Source: CAYGDT01 sp964348745 (GTDB lineage: Bacteria; Patescibacteriota; Gracilibacteria; Peribacterales; Peribacteraceae). Taken from it: a stretch of 6,494 nt of DNA. Below the pieces are notes generated by a model. The model did not search any database, was not told the origin of the DNA, and saw only the letters and a list, made by a program, of their open reading frames with translations. The first letter of the stretch is position 1; each line of letters begins with the position of its first letter. A program made the position numbers and the translations under genes. The stretch lies in assembly GCA_964348745.1 (NCBI GenBank), contig CAYGDT010000072.1, positions 1 to 6,494 on the forward strand, in the 5' to 3' direction. Shown here piece after piece: positions 1 to 5,490 of the stretch.

Positions 1-99
1 AATTTTCAGCCGCCGCGCCATTCGGTTATGATTGCGTCCAGCAGGCACCACCACTCAATTCATTCAGTCACAGCAACTTTTCGTGGTGCCCAAGCATAT

Positions 100-127
100 T
101 TGACACGCTTAAAAACAATGGTAACAT
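100..127 (+). promoter_or_regulatory. Promoter of the 377-residue gene, leaderless geometry
   Basis: A consensus -35 TTGACA lies at 100-105. After a 16-bp spacer comes the extended -10 TGGTAACAT (119-127). Only 9 nt separate the -10 from the ATG at 137, so transcription would be expected to start 0-3 nt before the start codon. No Shine-Dalgarno sequence is present. The -35, the extended -10 and the correct spacing are all visible; leaderless transcription is inferred. Confidence 0.6.
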
Positions 128-136
128 AACGTTATT

Positions 137-1270
137 ATGAAATCACCTTCTATCAATGGAGATAGTGTAGTGTACCAAGAAGGAGACACGCACCATCATC
201 TTGCGGATACACTCGAGTCCATCTCCGGAAGCGGCAATCGTGTTACGAGTTTTACGACAATAATGGTGGGGGATCGGCCGTCGATCATTGCATCGCACAC
301 CCGCAGTCCGCGTCAATCTATCATTGCGGAGGGGTCTGCACGAGAACTCGGCCAGAGTCAGGTCAAGCAGCACTATCGTTTTACGATCCCCCCAGATCAT
401 CCTGAGAGGCAATTTTTGCTTTCTAAACTGAGGGAGATTGATGGCGTGAAATTTTCAGATACAGGCGAAATCTTTCTTACATTGGAGCCGTGGATTGTTG
501 AGCGGGTGCGCTCGTTTGTTCGTGCGACAGGTCTTGAAGATCTTCATCGAATTAATCCTGTTGTACCCGGAATAGTACTCAGACCAGATACCCAAACAGA
601 TCGACGTGCAGAAATGCCGATGAATTACTTTTCAACGGATACTGCCAGGCGCGTGTTGCGTATCAAACTGGCGCATGCGTGCGGTGCGGAAGTAGGTGTA
701 TTAAGGAGAGCAGTAGAGTGTGGTTTTGATATTTCAGCTGTGACAATGGTTCCTCAGGATCCAGGAGCCAGTCACGATGAGCTCATCCTTGTTGAAGAGG
801 CAACGGACAGCGGATTTGGCGATGCTCAAAGGGATATTCTGAGCTCTTCACCTCTTGTTCTGGAAATACAGATCGAAAAAGTCCGTGGTCTGATTCGGCA
901 TGTCCGCGTGCATGTTTTTGATGAATCGGATGCGCGTCGTTTTGCAAGAGACTACTCCCTGTGCCTTCGTTGTAATCCTGCTGCTCAACTTGATCACGAA
1001 GAGCCTCCATTCGTTGTCAGCGGTGATCTGGGTCTCACTTCGGCTTTAGAGGCGGCGGGGAAACTTGTCGCTGCTGGAAGTGCCGTAGACTACACGCAGA
1101 TGAACGGTCCTTTGATGAAGAGATTGCATCCCGCTCAGCCACATCCTCAGCCTCTCAGCGATTTCGCTCCAGAAGTTCACGAAGAGTATGCGAGACTACT
1201 TCGTGCAGATCTCGAATCTCTCGTAAACGAAGTGCGTCAACTTCGAAAGTCACAGAGACAGAGAGTGTAG
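137..1270 (+). CDS. Uncharacterised 377-residue soluble protein
   Basis: I do not recognise this protein. It has no signal peptide or membrane segment, so it is probably cytoplasmic. The first 75 residues are polar and low in predicted structure, with a His run at 19-21. Residues 78-275 look like a mixed alpha/beta core, with alternating hydrophobic stretches such as residues 214-220 and 240-260. A single CLRC motif (C276, C279) is too little to claim a metal site. Residues 344-374 form an acidic/basic amphipathic helix that could be a short coiled coil. The ATG at 137 is chosen because a strong promoter ends 9 nt upstream; the stop is TAG. About 110 nt follow before the next gene, with no clear terminator. 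Length, single uninterrupted frame and promoter make it a real gene, but no function can be assigned. Confidence 0.8.
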   Translation: MKSPSINGDSVVYQEGDTHHHLADTLESISGSGNRVTSFTTIMVGDRPSIIASHTRSPRQSIIAEGSARELGQSQVKQHYRFTIPPDHPERQFLLSKLREIDGVKFSDTGEIFLTLEPWIVERVRSFVRATGLEDLHRINPVVPGIVLRPDTQTDRRAEMPMNYFSTDTARRVLRIKLAHACGAEVGVLRRAVECGFDISAVTMVPQDPGASHDELILVEEATDSGFGDAQRDILSSSPLVLEIQIEKVRGLIRHVRVHVFDESDARRFARDYSLCLRCNPAAQLDHEEPPFVVSGDLGLTSALEAAGKLVAAGSAVDYTQMNGPLMKRLHPAQPHPQPLSDFAPEVHEEYARLLRADLESLVNEVRQLRKSQRQRV

Positions 1271-1345
1271 GGTTTCTTTTCGTTGCCTTACTCCTCTTAC
1301 GGCACCGCCGCTTCTTGCTCATCTTCTCCCGAGCGCGTCCACCAC
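1271..1345. other. Short intergenic stretch without clear signals
   Basis: This pyrimidine-rich stretch lies between the 377-residue gene and the promoter of the next small gene. I see no hairpin followed by a T-run, so termination of the upstream gene is not explained by an intrinsic terminator here. The reading frame of the downstream gene can be extended back to a TTG at 1315, but that extension crosses the downstream promoter and is not favoured. Confidence 0.4.
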
Positions 1346-1374
1346 TTGACAGAGTATTGGTTAGATATTATTTT
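1346..1374 (+). promoter_or_regulatory. Promoter of the 74-residue gene, leaderless geometry
   Basis: A perfect -35 TTGACA (1346-1351) is followed by a 17-bp spacer and a -10-like TATTTT (1369-1374). The ATG at 1381 begins 6 nt after the -10, so the predicted transcript start coincides with the start codon. This promoter is the main reason for choosing the ATG at 1381 rather than the upstream TTG at 1315. Confidence 0.55.
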
Positions 1375-1380
1375 AATTTC

Positions 1381-1605
1381 ATGAACTTGGACTCACCATC
1401 AGGACGCAGAGCAAGGGTAGAAGAACTATTAGATCTAAGAAACTTCTTTCCGGAAGGCTGTTTTTTTCATTGGAGTGGTAGTGGGAAAGTTCCTATGGCA
1501 TCACAGATACTTTTCAATACGCATGATTCCCTTAAGGATGTTTGTACAGGTTGCAAGGATCTTAATTGTTTAGTGCGTGAGGCCGACTACAAACCAAACC
1601 AGTAA
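1381..1605 (+). CDS. Small Cys-containing hypothetical protein (74 aa)
   Basis: I do not recognise this protein. It starts at an ATG placed exactly one -10 distance after a TTGACA promoter and ends with TAA. The N-terminal third is charged and helical in character (residues 8-22, Arg/Glu/Leu). The middle is aromatic (FFPEGCFFHW, 22-31). The C-terminal part has three clustered cysteines, C55-x2-C58-x4-C63, plus an isolated C27, so a zinc or iron-sulfur site is possible but unproven. No signal peptide or membrane helix is visible. The segment is more AT-rich than the preceding gene. The frame also extends upstream to a TTG at 1315 (96 residues), which would overlap the promoter. Its size and lack of recognisable relatives keep the confidence moderate. 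Confidence 0.5.
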   Translation: MNLDSPSGRRARVEELLDLRNFFPEGCFFHWSGSGKVPMASQILFNTHDSLKDVCTGCKDLNCLVREADYKPNQ

Positions 1606-1665
1606 CTTTGTCCTACTTCATTAGTGCGTGGCTGTTTCTTGATGGATAACAAAAGATAGACATTG

Positions 1666-1674
1666 TGGTATCAT
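1666..1674 (+). promoter_or_regulatory. Extended -10 of the DUF5652-like gene
   Basis: TGGTATCAT is an extended -10 (TG, one base, then TATCAT at 1669-1674). The ATG at 1683 follows after 8 nt, which predicts a leaderless transcript. I see no good -35 at the usual distance, which is common for extended -10 promoters. The motif lies inside the longer GTG-initiated reading frame from 1665, which argues against that GTG as the start. Confidence 0.5.
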
Positions 1675-1682
1675 GTATCCAT

Positions 1683-1985
1683 ATGATGCACTCTCTCGAA
1701 ATTCTCAGCCAAAATAAAGATTATCTCTTCTCCACCTATGGTGGTGGTTTTCATTCTTTGATGGGCGTACTTCTTTTGCTTTCGCTCGTTGATGTGATCT
1801 TCAAGGGGTGGGCGATGTGGCGCGCGGCGCGCATGGGCAAGAATTATTGGTTCATTGCTCTCCTCGTGATCAATTCGATGGGAGTTTTTCCTGTCATCTT
1901 TCTCCTCCTGACGAATTCTGAGTACGAGACTTTGCTACCTGAGAAGCCAAAATCTCCTGTGAAGACAAAAAAAGAGAGCCGGTAA
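1683..1985 (+). CDS. DUF5652-like small membrane protein
   Basis: This 100-residue membrane protein has two hydrophobic helices, at about residues 24-45 and 56-77, and a Lys-rich C-terminal tail (about 87-100). The central stretch K41-G-W-A-M-W-R-A-A-R-M-G-K, then W56-F-I and a second helix with N64 and P70, resembles what I remember of the DUF5652 family, in which a Trp-x-Ala-Arg loop joins two helices. That match is from memory, not from a search. The family's function is unknown. The start is ATG-ATG at 1683/1686; I take the first because the extended -10 ends 8 nt before it. A GTG at 1665 would add six residues but overlaps the promoter. The TAA stop lies in the loop of the terminator hairpin. 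It is probably a single-gene transcript. Confidence 0.75.
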   Translation: MMHSLEILSQNKDYLFSTYGGGFHSLMGVLLLLSLVDVIFKGWAMWRAARMGKNYWFIALLVINSMGVFPVIFLLLTNSEYETLLPEKPKSPVKTKKESR

Positions 1986-1996
1986 GGCTCTCTTTT
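1970..1996. terminator. Bidirectional terminator between convergent genes
   Basis: An 11-bp perfect stem AAAAGAGAGCC (1970-1980) pairs with GGCTCTCTTTT (1986-1996) across the loop GGTAA (1981-1985). The stem ends in a T-run on the + strand, and the A-run at 1967-1973 gives a T-run on the - strand, so it can stop both the membrane protein gene and the gene ending at 2017. The loop contains the TAA stop of the + strand gene, an unusually compact arrangement. Confidence 0.85.
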
Positions 1997-2016
1997 AGAA
2001 TTGTAATTTCTTTCAC

Positions 2017-2469
2017 TTAGTTCGACGGGCGAGAGACACTGTCCCAGTTCTTGCGTACGCACAAATACTTCTCCGTTCCCGTTTTGCTGCTGCAGTCGTT
2101 GCGAGCGGTGATTGCAGATGTGCGGATTTCCCGCTTGCTTCGAAAGTTCCTTGCGTCGTTGAGCTGCTTTTTCAGAGCGATATTTCCGATCTTTCGAACG
2201 TCAGTTGCAGGAAGGTTTTCGACAAGGACGCGCTGTGTACGCCAGGTCAGCTTATCGTCGAATTTACTCTTAACCTGCCGCAAATGCAGGCGAGATGTGC
2301 GACTGGTAACGGTTAGGCAACGACTCTTTTCGCGGCCGGAGAGTTGAGTGCATCGGTCGTTCGGTGCAGTAATGTAGTCATTCTTCGCTGTCATTGCGAA
2401 TGCGACGGGTACGGAGGAGATAAGCTGAGTTGCAATACCCAACGCTGCGACAAATTTGATTGGACTCAT
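2017..2469 (-). CDS. Secreted protein with two C-x10-C motifs
   Basis: This 150-residue protein begins with a clear Sec signal peptide: K5, a hydrophobic core at about 6-24 and a VAFA-type cleavage site after A25. The mature part is basic and mostly helical in character. It carries four cysteines in two matching pairs, C40-x10-C51 and C126-x10-C137. Both pairs follow an Asn-Asp and contain a (Ser/Thr)-Gly-x-Glu-Lys core, so they look like an internal repeat bracketing a Lys/Arg-rich helical middle. Each pair probably forms a disulfide outside the membrane; that is inference. I do not recognise a family. The gene lies 69 nt downstream of prs on the same strand and has its own possible promoter in that gap. 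It ends with TAA beside the bidirectional terminator. No Shine-Dalgarno sequence precedes the ATG. Confidence 0.75.
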   Translation of the reverse strand: MSPIKFVAALGIATQLISSVPVAFAMTAKNDYITAPNDRCTQLSGREKSRCLTVTSRTSRLHLRQVKSKFDDKLTWRTQRVLVENLPATDVRKIGNIALKKQLNDARNFRSKREIRTSAITARNDCSSKTGTEKYLCVRKNWDSVSRPSN

Positions 2470-2493
2470 AAAAATTGGGGAAGATTAGACTGC

Positions 2494-2522
2494 ACTCTAC
2501 TGCTCTTTGCGGCTTCTGTGAA
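2494..2522 (-). promoter_or_regulatory. Possible promoter of the secreted-protein gene
   Basis: On the - strand, TTCACA (2517-2522) is followed after 17 bp by TAGAGT (2494-2499), 24 nt before the ATG at 2469. An alternative -10-like TAATCT (2482-2487) ends 12 nt from the ATG and would give a leader of only a few nucleotides. Both are imperfect, so read-through from prs cannot be excluded. Confidence 0.35.
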
Positions 2523-2538
2523 GTATTTTGTTTCCCCT

Positions 2539-3468
2539 TTAGGACTCGTAGATCTCCGTCACACTCTGGCCCCGCTCCACATGTTGAATGACTTGAGCGA
2601 GCAAAGGGGCAATCGGGAGGATAGTGAGACCTTCGAAGGCCTTGGGATCGGTGGGTATGCTGTCTGTGACGATCACTTCCTTAAACCGAGCTTCCCGTAG
2701 GCGTTCAATGGCCGGATAGGAGAATACAGGATGCGTTGCTATAGCGTAGACATCCGGATGGGCGCCTCCTTTGATCAATGTTTCTTTGGCGGTCACCAGA
2801 CTGCCGCCCGTGTCGATCATGTCATCGAAGAGAATGCAGGTACGACCTTCGATGTTTCCTACGAGTTCCAGCACTTCCGACTTGTTATGCTCCGGTCGTG
2901 TCTTATGCATGATTGCGAGGTCCGCACCGATACTGTCGGCGAATTTCTTGCTGCGTTTCGCGCCTCCAGCATCCGGAGAGACGACGACGGGATTGCTCAG
3001 TTGTTTCTTTTCGATGTACTCCCCGAAAATCTTCCGTGCTTCCAGAGCATCAACAGGAACATTGAAGAATCCTTGAATCTGATCGGAGTGGAGATTTAAG
3101 GTTATCACGTGGTCGGCACCGGATTCTTCCAGCAGGTGCGCGATCAGTTTTGCGGAGATCGGCTCACGGTATTCCGCGACGCGATCCTGGCGTGCATAGG
3201 GGAAGTACGGAGCGATGACATGCACGCTGCGGGCAAACGAGAGCTTGGCGGCCTGACACATCAAGAAAAGCTCCACAAGATCCTCATTGACGTTTTGCGT
3301 GGCGGTTTGCAGGATGAAGATATCTTTACCGCGCAGTGATTGTTCATATTTCACGTAGCGTTCACCGCAGCTGAACGTTTTCAGGGTGACCTTGCCCAAT
3401 TCCACGCCGAGTTGCTTGGCGATCTGCTCTGCAAGTTCCCGGTGCGATGATCCGGCAAATAGCTGCAT
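2539..3468 (-). CDS. prs: Ribose-phosphate pyrophosphokinase (PRPP synthase)
   Basis: This cytoplasmic enzyme transfers the diphosphate of ATP to ribose 5-phosphate, making PRPP for purine, pyrimidine, NAD, His and Trp synthesis. At 309 residues it has the usual bacterial class I length. Diagnostic motifs are in order: PYFPYARQDR at 87-96 (ATP-binding region), the metal-ligand segment HSDQIQGFF at 128-135 after NL, VVVSPDAGGAKRSKKFA at 161-177, the catalytic flexible loop around K189-T-R191, and the PRPP-binding DDMIDTGGS at 215-223. I use the ATG at 3468 because an extended -10 ends 9 nt before it; the frame extends 13 residues upstream to a TTG at 3507, but that extension crosses the promoter and lacks family similarity. 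It is divergent from the PRC-barrel gene. The loop reads KTR where many homologues have KRR or KKR, a mild variation. The stop is TAA. Confidence 0.97.
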   Translation of the reverse strand: MQLFAGSSHRELAEQIAKQLGVELGKVTLKTFSCGERYVKYEQSLRGKDIFILQTATQNVNEDLVELFLMCQAAKLSFARSVHVIAPYFPYARQDRVAEYREPISAKLIAHLLEESGADHVITLNLHSDQIQGFFNVPVDALEARKIFGEYIEKKQLSNPVVVSPDAGGAKRSKKFADSIGADLAIMHKTRPEHNKSEVLELVGNIEGRTCILFDDMIDTGGSLVTAKETLIKGGAHPDVYAIATHPVFSYPAIERLREARFKEVIVTDSIPTDPKAFEGLTILPIAPLLAQVIQHVERGQSVTEIYES

Positions 3469-3477
3469 TGTTGCTCT

Positions 3478-3486
3478 ATTATAGCA
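3478..3486 (-). promoter_or_regulatory. prs promoter, perfect extended -10
   Basis: On the - strand the sequence reads TGCTATAAT, a perfect extended -10, ending 9 nt before the prs ATG. Transcription would begin about 0-3 nt upstream of the start codon, so the mRNA should be leaderless or nearly so. An ATGGCA 18 bp upstream is a weak -35. No Shine-Dalgarno sequence is present. Confidence 0.7.
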
Positions 3487-3546
3487 TGGTTTGGCGTTGT
3501 TTGCCATTCTTTATACATGCATTATCTATGGTTCGACAGAGCTCAC

Positions 3547-3560
3547 CATGACAAGTCATG
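3547..3560. promoter_or_regulatory. Palindrome midway between divergent prs and PRC-barrel genes
   Basis: CATGAC-AA-GTCATG is a perfect 6-2-6 inverted repeat. It lies almost exactly in the middle of the 165-bp divergent intergenic region: about 78 nt from the prs start and 73 nt from the PRC-barrel start. Such symmetry is compatible with a dimeric regulator site. A run of five T follows it on the + strand, but nothing is transcribed into it from the left, so a terminator role is less likely. Confidence 0.3.
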
Positions 3561-3618
3561 TTTTTCAGATGCTCCCTAGTCTTCAGTGTCGTTAACCTCC
3601 CTGACTTGCCAAGCCTTC

Positions 3619-3627
3619 TGTTACACT
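3619..3627 (+). promoter_or_regulatory. Extended -10 of the PRC-barrel gene
   Basis: TGTTACACT forms an extended -10 (TG, T, TACACT) ending 6 nt before the ATG at 3634, so the predicted start of transcription is the start codon itself. A -35 is not convincing. The intervening TCCTCC resembles the opposite of a Shine-Dalgarno sequence. The motif supports the ATG at 3634 over the upstream start at 3586. Confidence 0.5.
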
Positions 3628-3633
3628 TCCTCC

Positions 3634-4188
3634 ATGCATCTGCGTTACTCAGCTTGCATCGGACTCCCTGTTTTAGATGAAACCGGTGAAATATCCCTTG
3701 GTTCCATTTCAGGAATCCTCATTCATCCGGATGCCGGAAAAGTTGAAGGGTTTCTTTTATCGGGTTCGGGGTCATCGGAACAGGGGACTCCTTTTTTCTC
3801 CTCATTGGACATCGTCCGATGGGGAACGCGCGTCTATCTGCGTCATGCAGGAGCTGTCGGTCCGTTGGAGGAACGTATACGGCTGGCACCGCTGCTCCGC
3901 GATCGGCGCACGATATTAGGGCAGGCGATTCGCAGTGAAAGCGGCGTGAAACTCGGTCGTTGTGCAGACGTGCAGTTTACCACCAAGAGTATGCGCATTG
4001 AGTGGTTGTTTCCACGCACATGGTTTCGGTGGGCAGTACCGCTTCCTGTGTCCCAAATTGTCGAAGTGAACGATCACGCTATTATTGTGCGAGATCCCAT
4101 TATCAAATCGACTGTCGAAAGCGACAAACGTGCAGACGCGCTAACGCTCACCGATCTCGAGCCGACTGTAGCGACAAAAGCTTTATAG
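3634..4188 (+). CDS. PRC-barrel domain protein with two barrel-like halves
   Basis: This 184-residue protein has no signal peptide or membrane helix. Residues 6-74 show a PRC-barrel pattern: a PVLDETGEISLGSISGILI strand pair, an acidic turn (HPDAGK), a strand with KVEGFLLSG, then SSLDIVRWGTRVYLR. Residues 91-154 repeat it, with ILGQAIRSESGVKLGRCADVQF, an aromatic middle (WLFPRTWFRW) and VPVSQIVEVNDHAIIV-like strands. PRC barrels occur in RimM, in photosynthetic reaction centre subunit H and in many small stand-alone proteins that bind RNA or protein partners; the role here is unknown. The short tail (155-184) is polar. The start is chosen at M17 of the longer frame because an extended -10 ends 6 nt before it. 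It stops with TAG just before a strong terminator, so it is probably monocistronic. Confidence 0.8.
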   Translation: MHLRYSACIGLPVLDETGEISLGSISGILIHPDAGKVEGFLLSGSGSSEQGTPFFSSLDIVRWGTRVYLRHAGAVGPLEERIRLAPLLRDRRTILGQAIRSESGVKLGRCADVQFTTKSMRIEWLFPRTWFRWAVPLPVSQIVEVNDHAIIVRDPIIKSTVESDKRADALTLTDLEPTVATKAL

Positions 4189-4189
4189 T

Positions 4190-4218
4190 AAAACGCCTCC
4201 GGAGTGCGGAGGCGTTTT
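4190..4218. terminator. Strong intrinsic terminator between convergent genes
   Basis: A perfect 12-bp stem AAAACGCCTCCG (4190-4201) pairs with CGGAGGCGTTTT (4207-4218) across the loop GAGTG. It begins one base after the TAG of the PRC-barrel gene and ends in TTTT on both strands, so it probably also serves the pilin-like gene ending at 4244 on the other strand. Confidence 0.9.
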
Positions 4219-4243
4219 CATTTCACGAGGAAGTTCCAAGGAT

Positions 4244-4612
4244 CTAGAGATCGGTTGAGATGTCTTGGATGAACCCGACGATCGCCTGAGCGAGAAGAAT
4301 AACTATCAATCCAATAATTGCGTAGAAAATAGCTTTCTTTGCCTTATCCTTTTCTCCCTCTTCACCCTGCGATACGACGAGTCGGATACCGGCGATGACG
4401 ATGACGATCACGGCGATCAAAGCCATGAAGCCAAGGATGATGTCGAGAACTTTCAGGATGCCGGAGCGAATCGCGCCGGTATCGGTGCCGTCCACTCCTC
4501 CGATGTCTGGAACGGGACCAAAGAGATCCTGTGCGAATGCCTTTGGGGCAGACAGGAGTAGGAGACCTGCGTATGAAATACGCAACGGTAGATCGATGAG
4601 AGCTTTTACCAT
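4244..4612 (-). CDS. VirB2/Mbov_0395-like two-helix pilin
   Basis: From the ATG at 4612 this is a 122-residue preprotein. Residues 1-27 form a Sec signal peptide (K3, R11, the core LLLLS and cleavage after AFA before Q28). The mature protein is about 95 residues: a short Gly/Asp-rich segment (GPVPDIGGVDGTDTG), a long hydrophobic helix at about 46-75, a charged cytoplasmic-type loop QGEEGEKDKAKK, and a second helix at about 88-110. This signal peptide plus two-helix hairpin is the architecture of VirB2/TrbC pilins and the related Mbov_0395-type conjugal-transfer pilins seen in CPR genomes. The likely role is subunit of a secretion or conjugation pilus; that is inference from topology and memory, as no VirB4 or TraG lies in the window. 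A longer frame from a TTG at 4669 is possible but would bury the signal peptide. It lies 126 nt downstream of the multi-pass membrane gene on the same strand. Confidence 0.8.
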   Translation of the reverse strand: MVKALIDLPLRISYAGLLLLSAPKAFAQDLFGPVPDIGGVDGTDTGAIRSGILKVLDIILGFMALIAVIVIVIAGIRLVVSQGEEGEKDKAKKAIFYAIIGLIVILLAQAIVGFIQDISTDL

Positions 4613-4682
4613 AGTTGTTGGTAGAAAGGAATTTTCTCTATTGTTACTGATTCTCTTATCGCTACGCAAGGCAAGATCGACG

Positions 4683-4691
4683 TGTGGATAC
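4683..4691 (-). other. DnaA-box-like 9-mer, one mismatch
   Basis: On the - strand the sequence reads GTATCCACA, one base from the DnaA box TTATCCACA. It lies in the gap between the two - strand membrane genes. A single near-match can arise by chance; it is listed because related 9-mers cluster in the heptad array at 5337-5420. Confidence 0.2.
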
Positions 4692-4719
4692 GAATGGGAC
4701 TTGACAGTATATTTTCTTC

Positions 4720-4725
4720 ATTATA
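4720..4725 (-). promoter_or_regulatory. Possible -10 of the pilin-like gene
   Basis: A perfect TATAAT on the - strand lies 107 nt upstream of the pilin ATG, just after the end of the upstream membrane gene. No convincing -35 is seen at 16-18 bp. If used, this gene would have a leader of about 100 nt, unlike the leaderless arrangement of most genes here. The 126-nt gap between the two membrane genes contains no terminator, so co-transcription is also possible. Confidence 0.35.
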
Positions 4726-4738
4726 AAACATAGTATTT

Positions 4739-5308
4739 CTACTCTTCTTCCCGCGGTTCGTTGCTGAGGAAGCCTACGGCTATCAGAATAAGTGCCGGCA
4801 GAGAGAAGAGGAGATCTTGGTTGAGGATCATCGCCTGCATCAGTTTGCTCTTGCTCATGAGTGCGGCGATTACTTCCTGTTTCTCAATCGCCGGATCCAA
4901 GATCGAAACATTTGTTGCGAATATAAAGAGGGAGATCAGCAGTAAGCCCGCTGTAGCAAATCCAAAGATAGCTGTCAGAATCACGTTGATCGCTCCATTG
5001 TGTTCTCTCGCGTAGTCGATTTCGATTCCGCTGCGTACGGAGATGAAAATGATCAGTGCAATGAAAATAACGAGCTTCACTGTCGTGAGGATCGTGCTGT
5101 CAAACGGCAGGCCAACCATACTGAGAAACGTCGTGGAGTCTCCCGTCAGGCGCTCGATGACGTTTCCGATTCCCTCCACTGCCAGAACGGCTATATAGGT
5201 GGAAATGATGATTTTCACTGCTTCGTTCTTTCCAATGATAAAGCTATAGGTGATCACCAGTCCGAAGAACACGATGATGAACAGATCCCAGGTGGGCGTA
5301 ATCGTCAT
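4739..5308 (-). CDS. Multi-pass membrane protein upstream of the pilin-like gene
   Basis: I do not recognise a family with confidence. The 189-residue protein has about five hydrophobic helices, at residues 8-26, 30-48, 74-95, 107-130 and 163-182, and an acidic C-terminus (EPREEE). The first two helices, with a G-K-N turn between them, recall the N-terminal topology of CvpA-like proteins, but this is weak. There is no signal peptide; the first helix acts as the anchor. It precedes the pilin-like gene on the same strand with a 126-nt gap, so a role in the same surface structure is a reasonable guess. The ATG at 5308 is chosen because a -10-like TATACT ends 7 nt before it. Its upstream region is the left heptad repeat array, shared with divergent truB. 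The stop is TAG. Confidence 0.75.
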   Translation of the reverse strand: MTITPTWDLFIIVFFGLVITYSFIIGKNEAVKIIISTYIAVLAVEGIGNVIERLTGDSTTFLSMVGLPFDSTILTTVKLVIFIALIIFISVRSGIEIDYAREHNGAINVILTAIFGFATAGLLLISLFIFATNVSILDPAIEKQEVIAALMSKSKLMQAMILNQDLLFSLPALILIAVGFLSNEPREEE

Positions 5309-5315
5309 GGGTTCC

Positions 5316-5321
5316 AGTATA
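5316..5321 (-). promoter_or_regulatory. -10 of the multi-pass membrane gene
   Basis: TATACT on the - strand ends 7 nt before the ATG at 5308, again the spacing expected for a leaderless transcript. The place of a -35 (about 5338-5344) falls in the first heptads of the left repeat array, where TATCCA is the nearest hexamer and a poor -35. No Shine-Dalgarno sequence is present. Confidence 0.45.
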
Positions 5322-5331
5322 GGGTCTCTAT

Positions 5332-5351
5332 GGAGAAGTGGATAGAGGATA
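5332..5351 (+). repeat. Left copy of a perfect 20-bp inverted repeat
   Basis: These 20 bases are the exact reverse complement of 5491-5510. The copy starts five bases before the regular heptads (GGAGA) and includes the first two heptads. Identity in the non-heptad GGAGA part shows that the two arms share a copied segment rather than just the same simple repeat. The 139-nt interval could loop out if the arms paired. Confidence 0.9.
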
Positions 5352-5420
5352 GTGAAAAGTGGATAGTGAAAAGTGGATAGAGGATAGTGAAAAGTGGATA
5401 GAGGATAGTGAAAAGTGGAT
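5337..5420 (+). repeat. Left heptad array: 12 consecutive 7-bp units
   Basis: Twelve uninterrupted 7-bp units are present: AGTGGAT (5 copies), AGAGGAT (3) and AGTGAAA (4). They are mostly ordered as 21-bp triplets AGTGGAT-AGAGGAT-AGTGAAA, with one triplet missing its middle unit (5358-5371). Triplet copies are identical, which suggests recent duplication by slippage or recombination. Translated in one frame they give a DSEKWIE repeat, but this is unlikely to be protein: the same composition appears inverted in the right arm, and no start signal is present. Confidence 0.95.
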
Positions 5421-5490
5421 AAAGCGTTACCAGCACATGATGTATTTTCGTCCTCTATCCGTTATCCTCTATTCTCTATCCGTTATTTGT

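Noticed and set aside
1..21. Possible divergent gene starting with ATG at 21 on the - strand (MARRLKI, running off the window)
   Set aside because: Only seven codons are visible. An AATCAT 6 nt before the ATG is a weak -10, and no further support is possible inside the window.
2051..3339. Several + strand open frames opposite the secreted-protein gene and prs
   Set aside because: They lie antisense to prs and the signal-peptide gene, have no promoter or domain support, and their peptides look like shadow translations.
3547..3567. Palindrome plus T-run as a terminator
   Set aside because: The two flanking genes diverge from this region, so no transcript would be expected to reach it; an operator is more plausible.
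4701..4727. Forward promoter-like TTGACA plus TATAAA in the gap between the two - strand membrane genes
   Set aside because: The spacer to TATAAA is only 15 bp, and it would drive antisense transcription into the upstream membrane gene with no + strand gene downstream.
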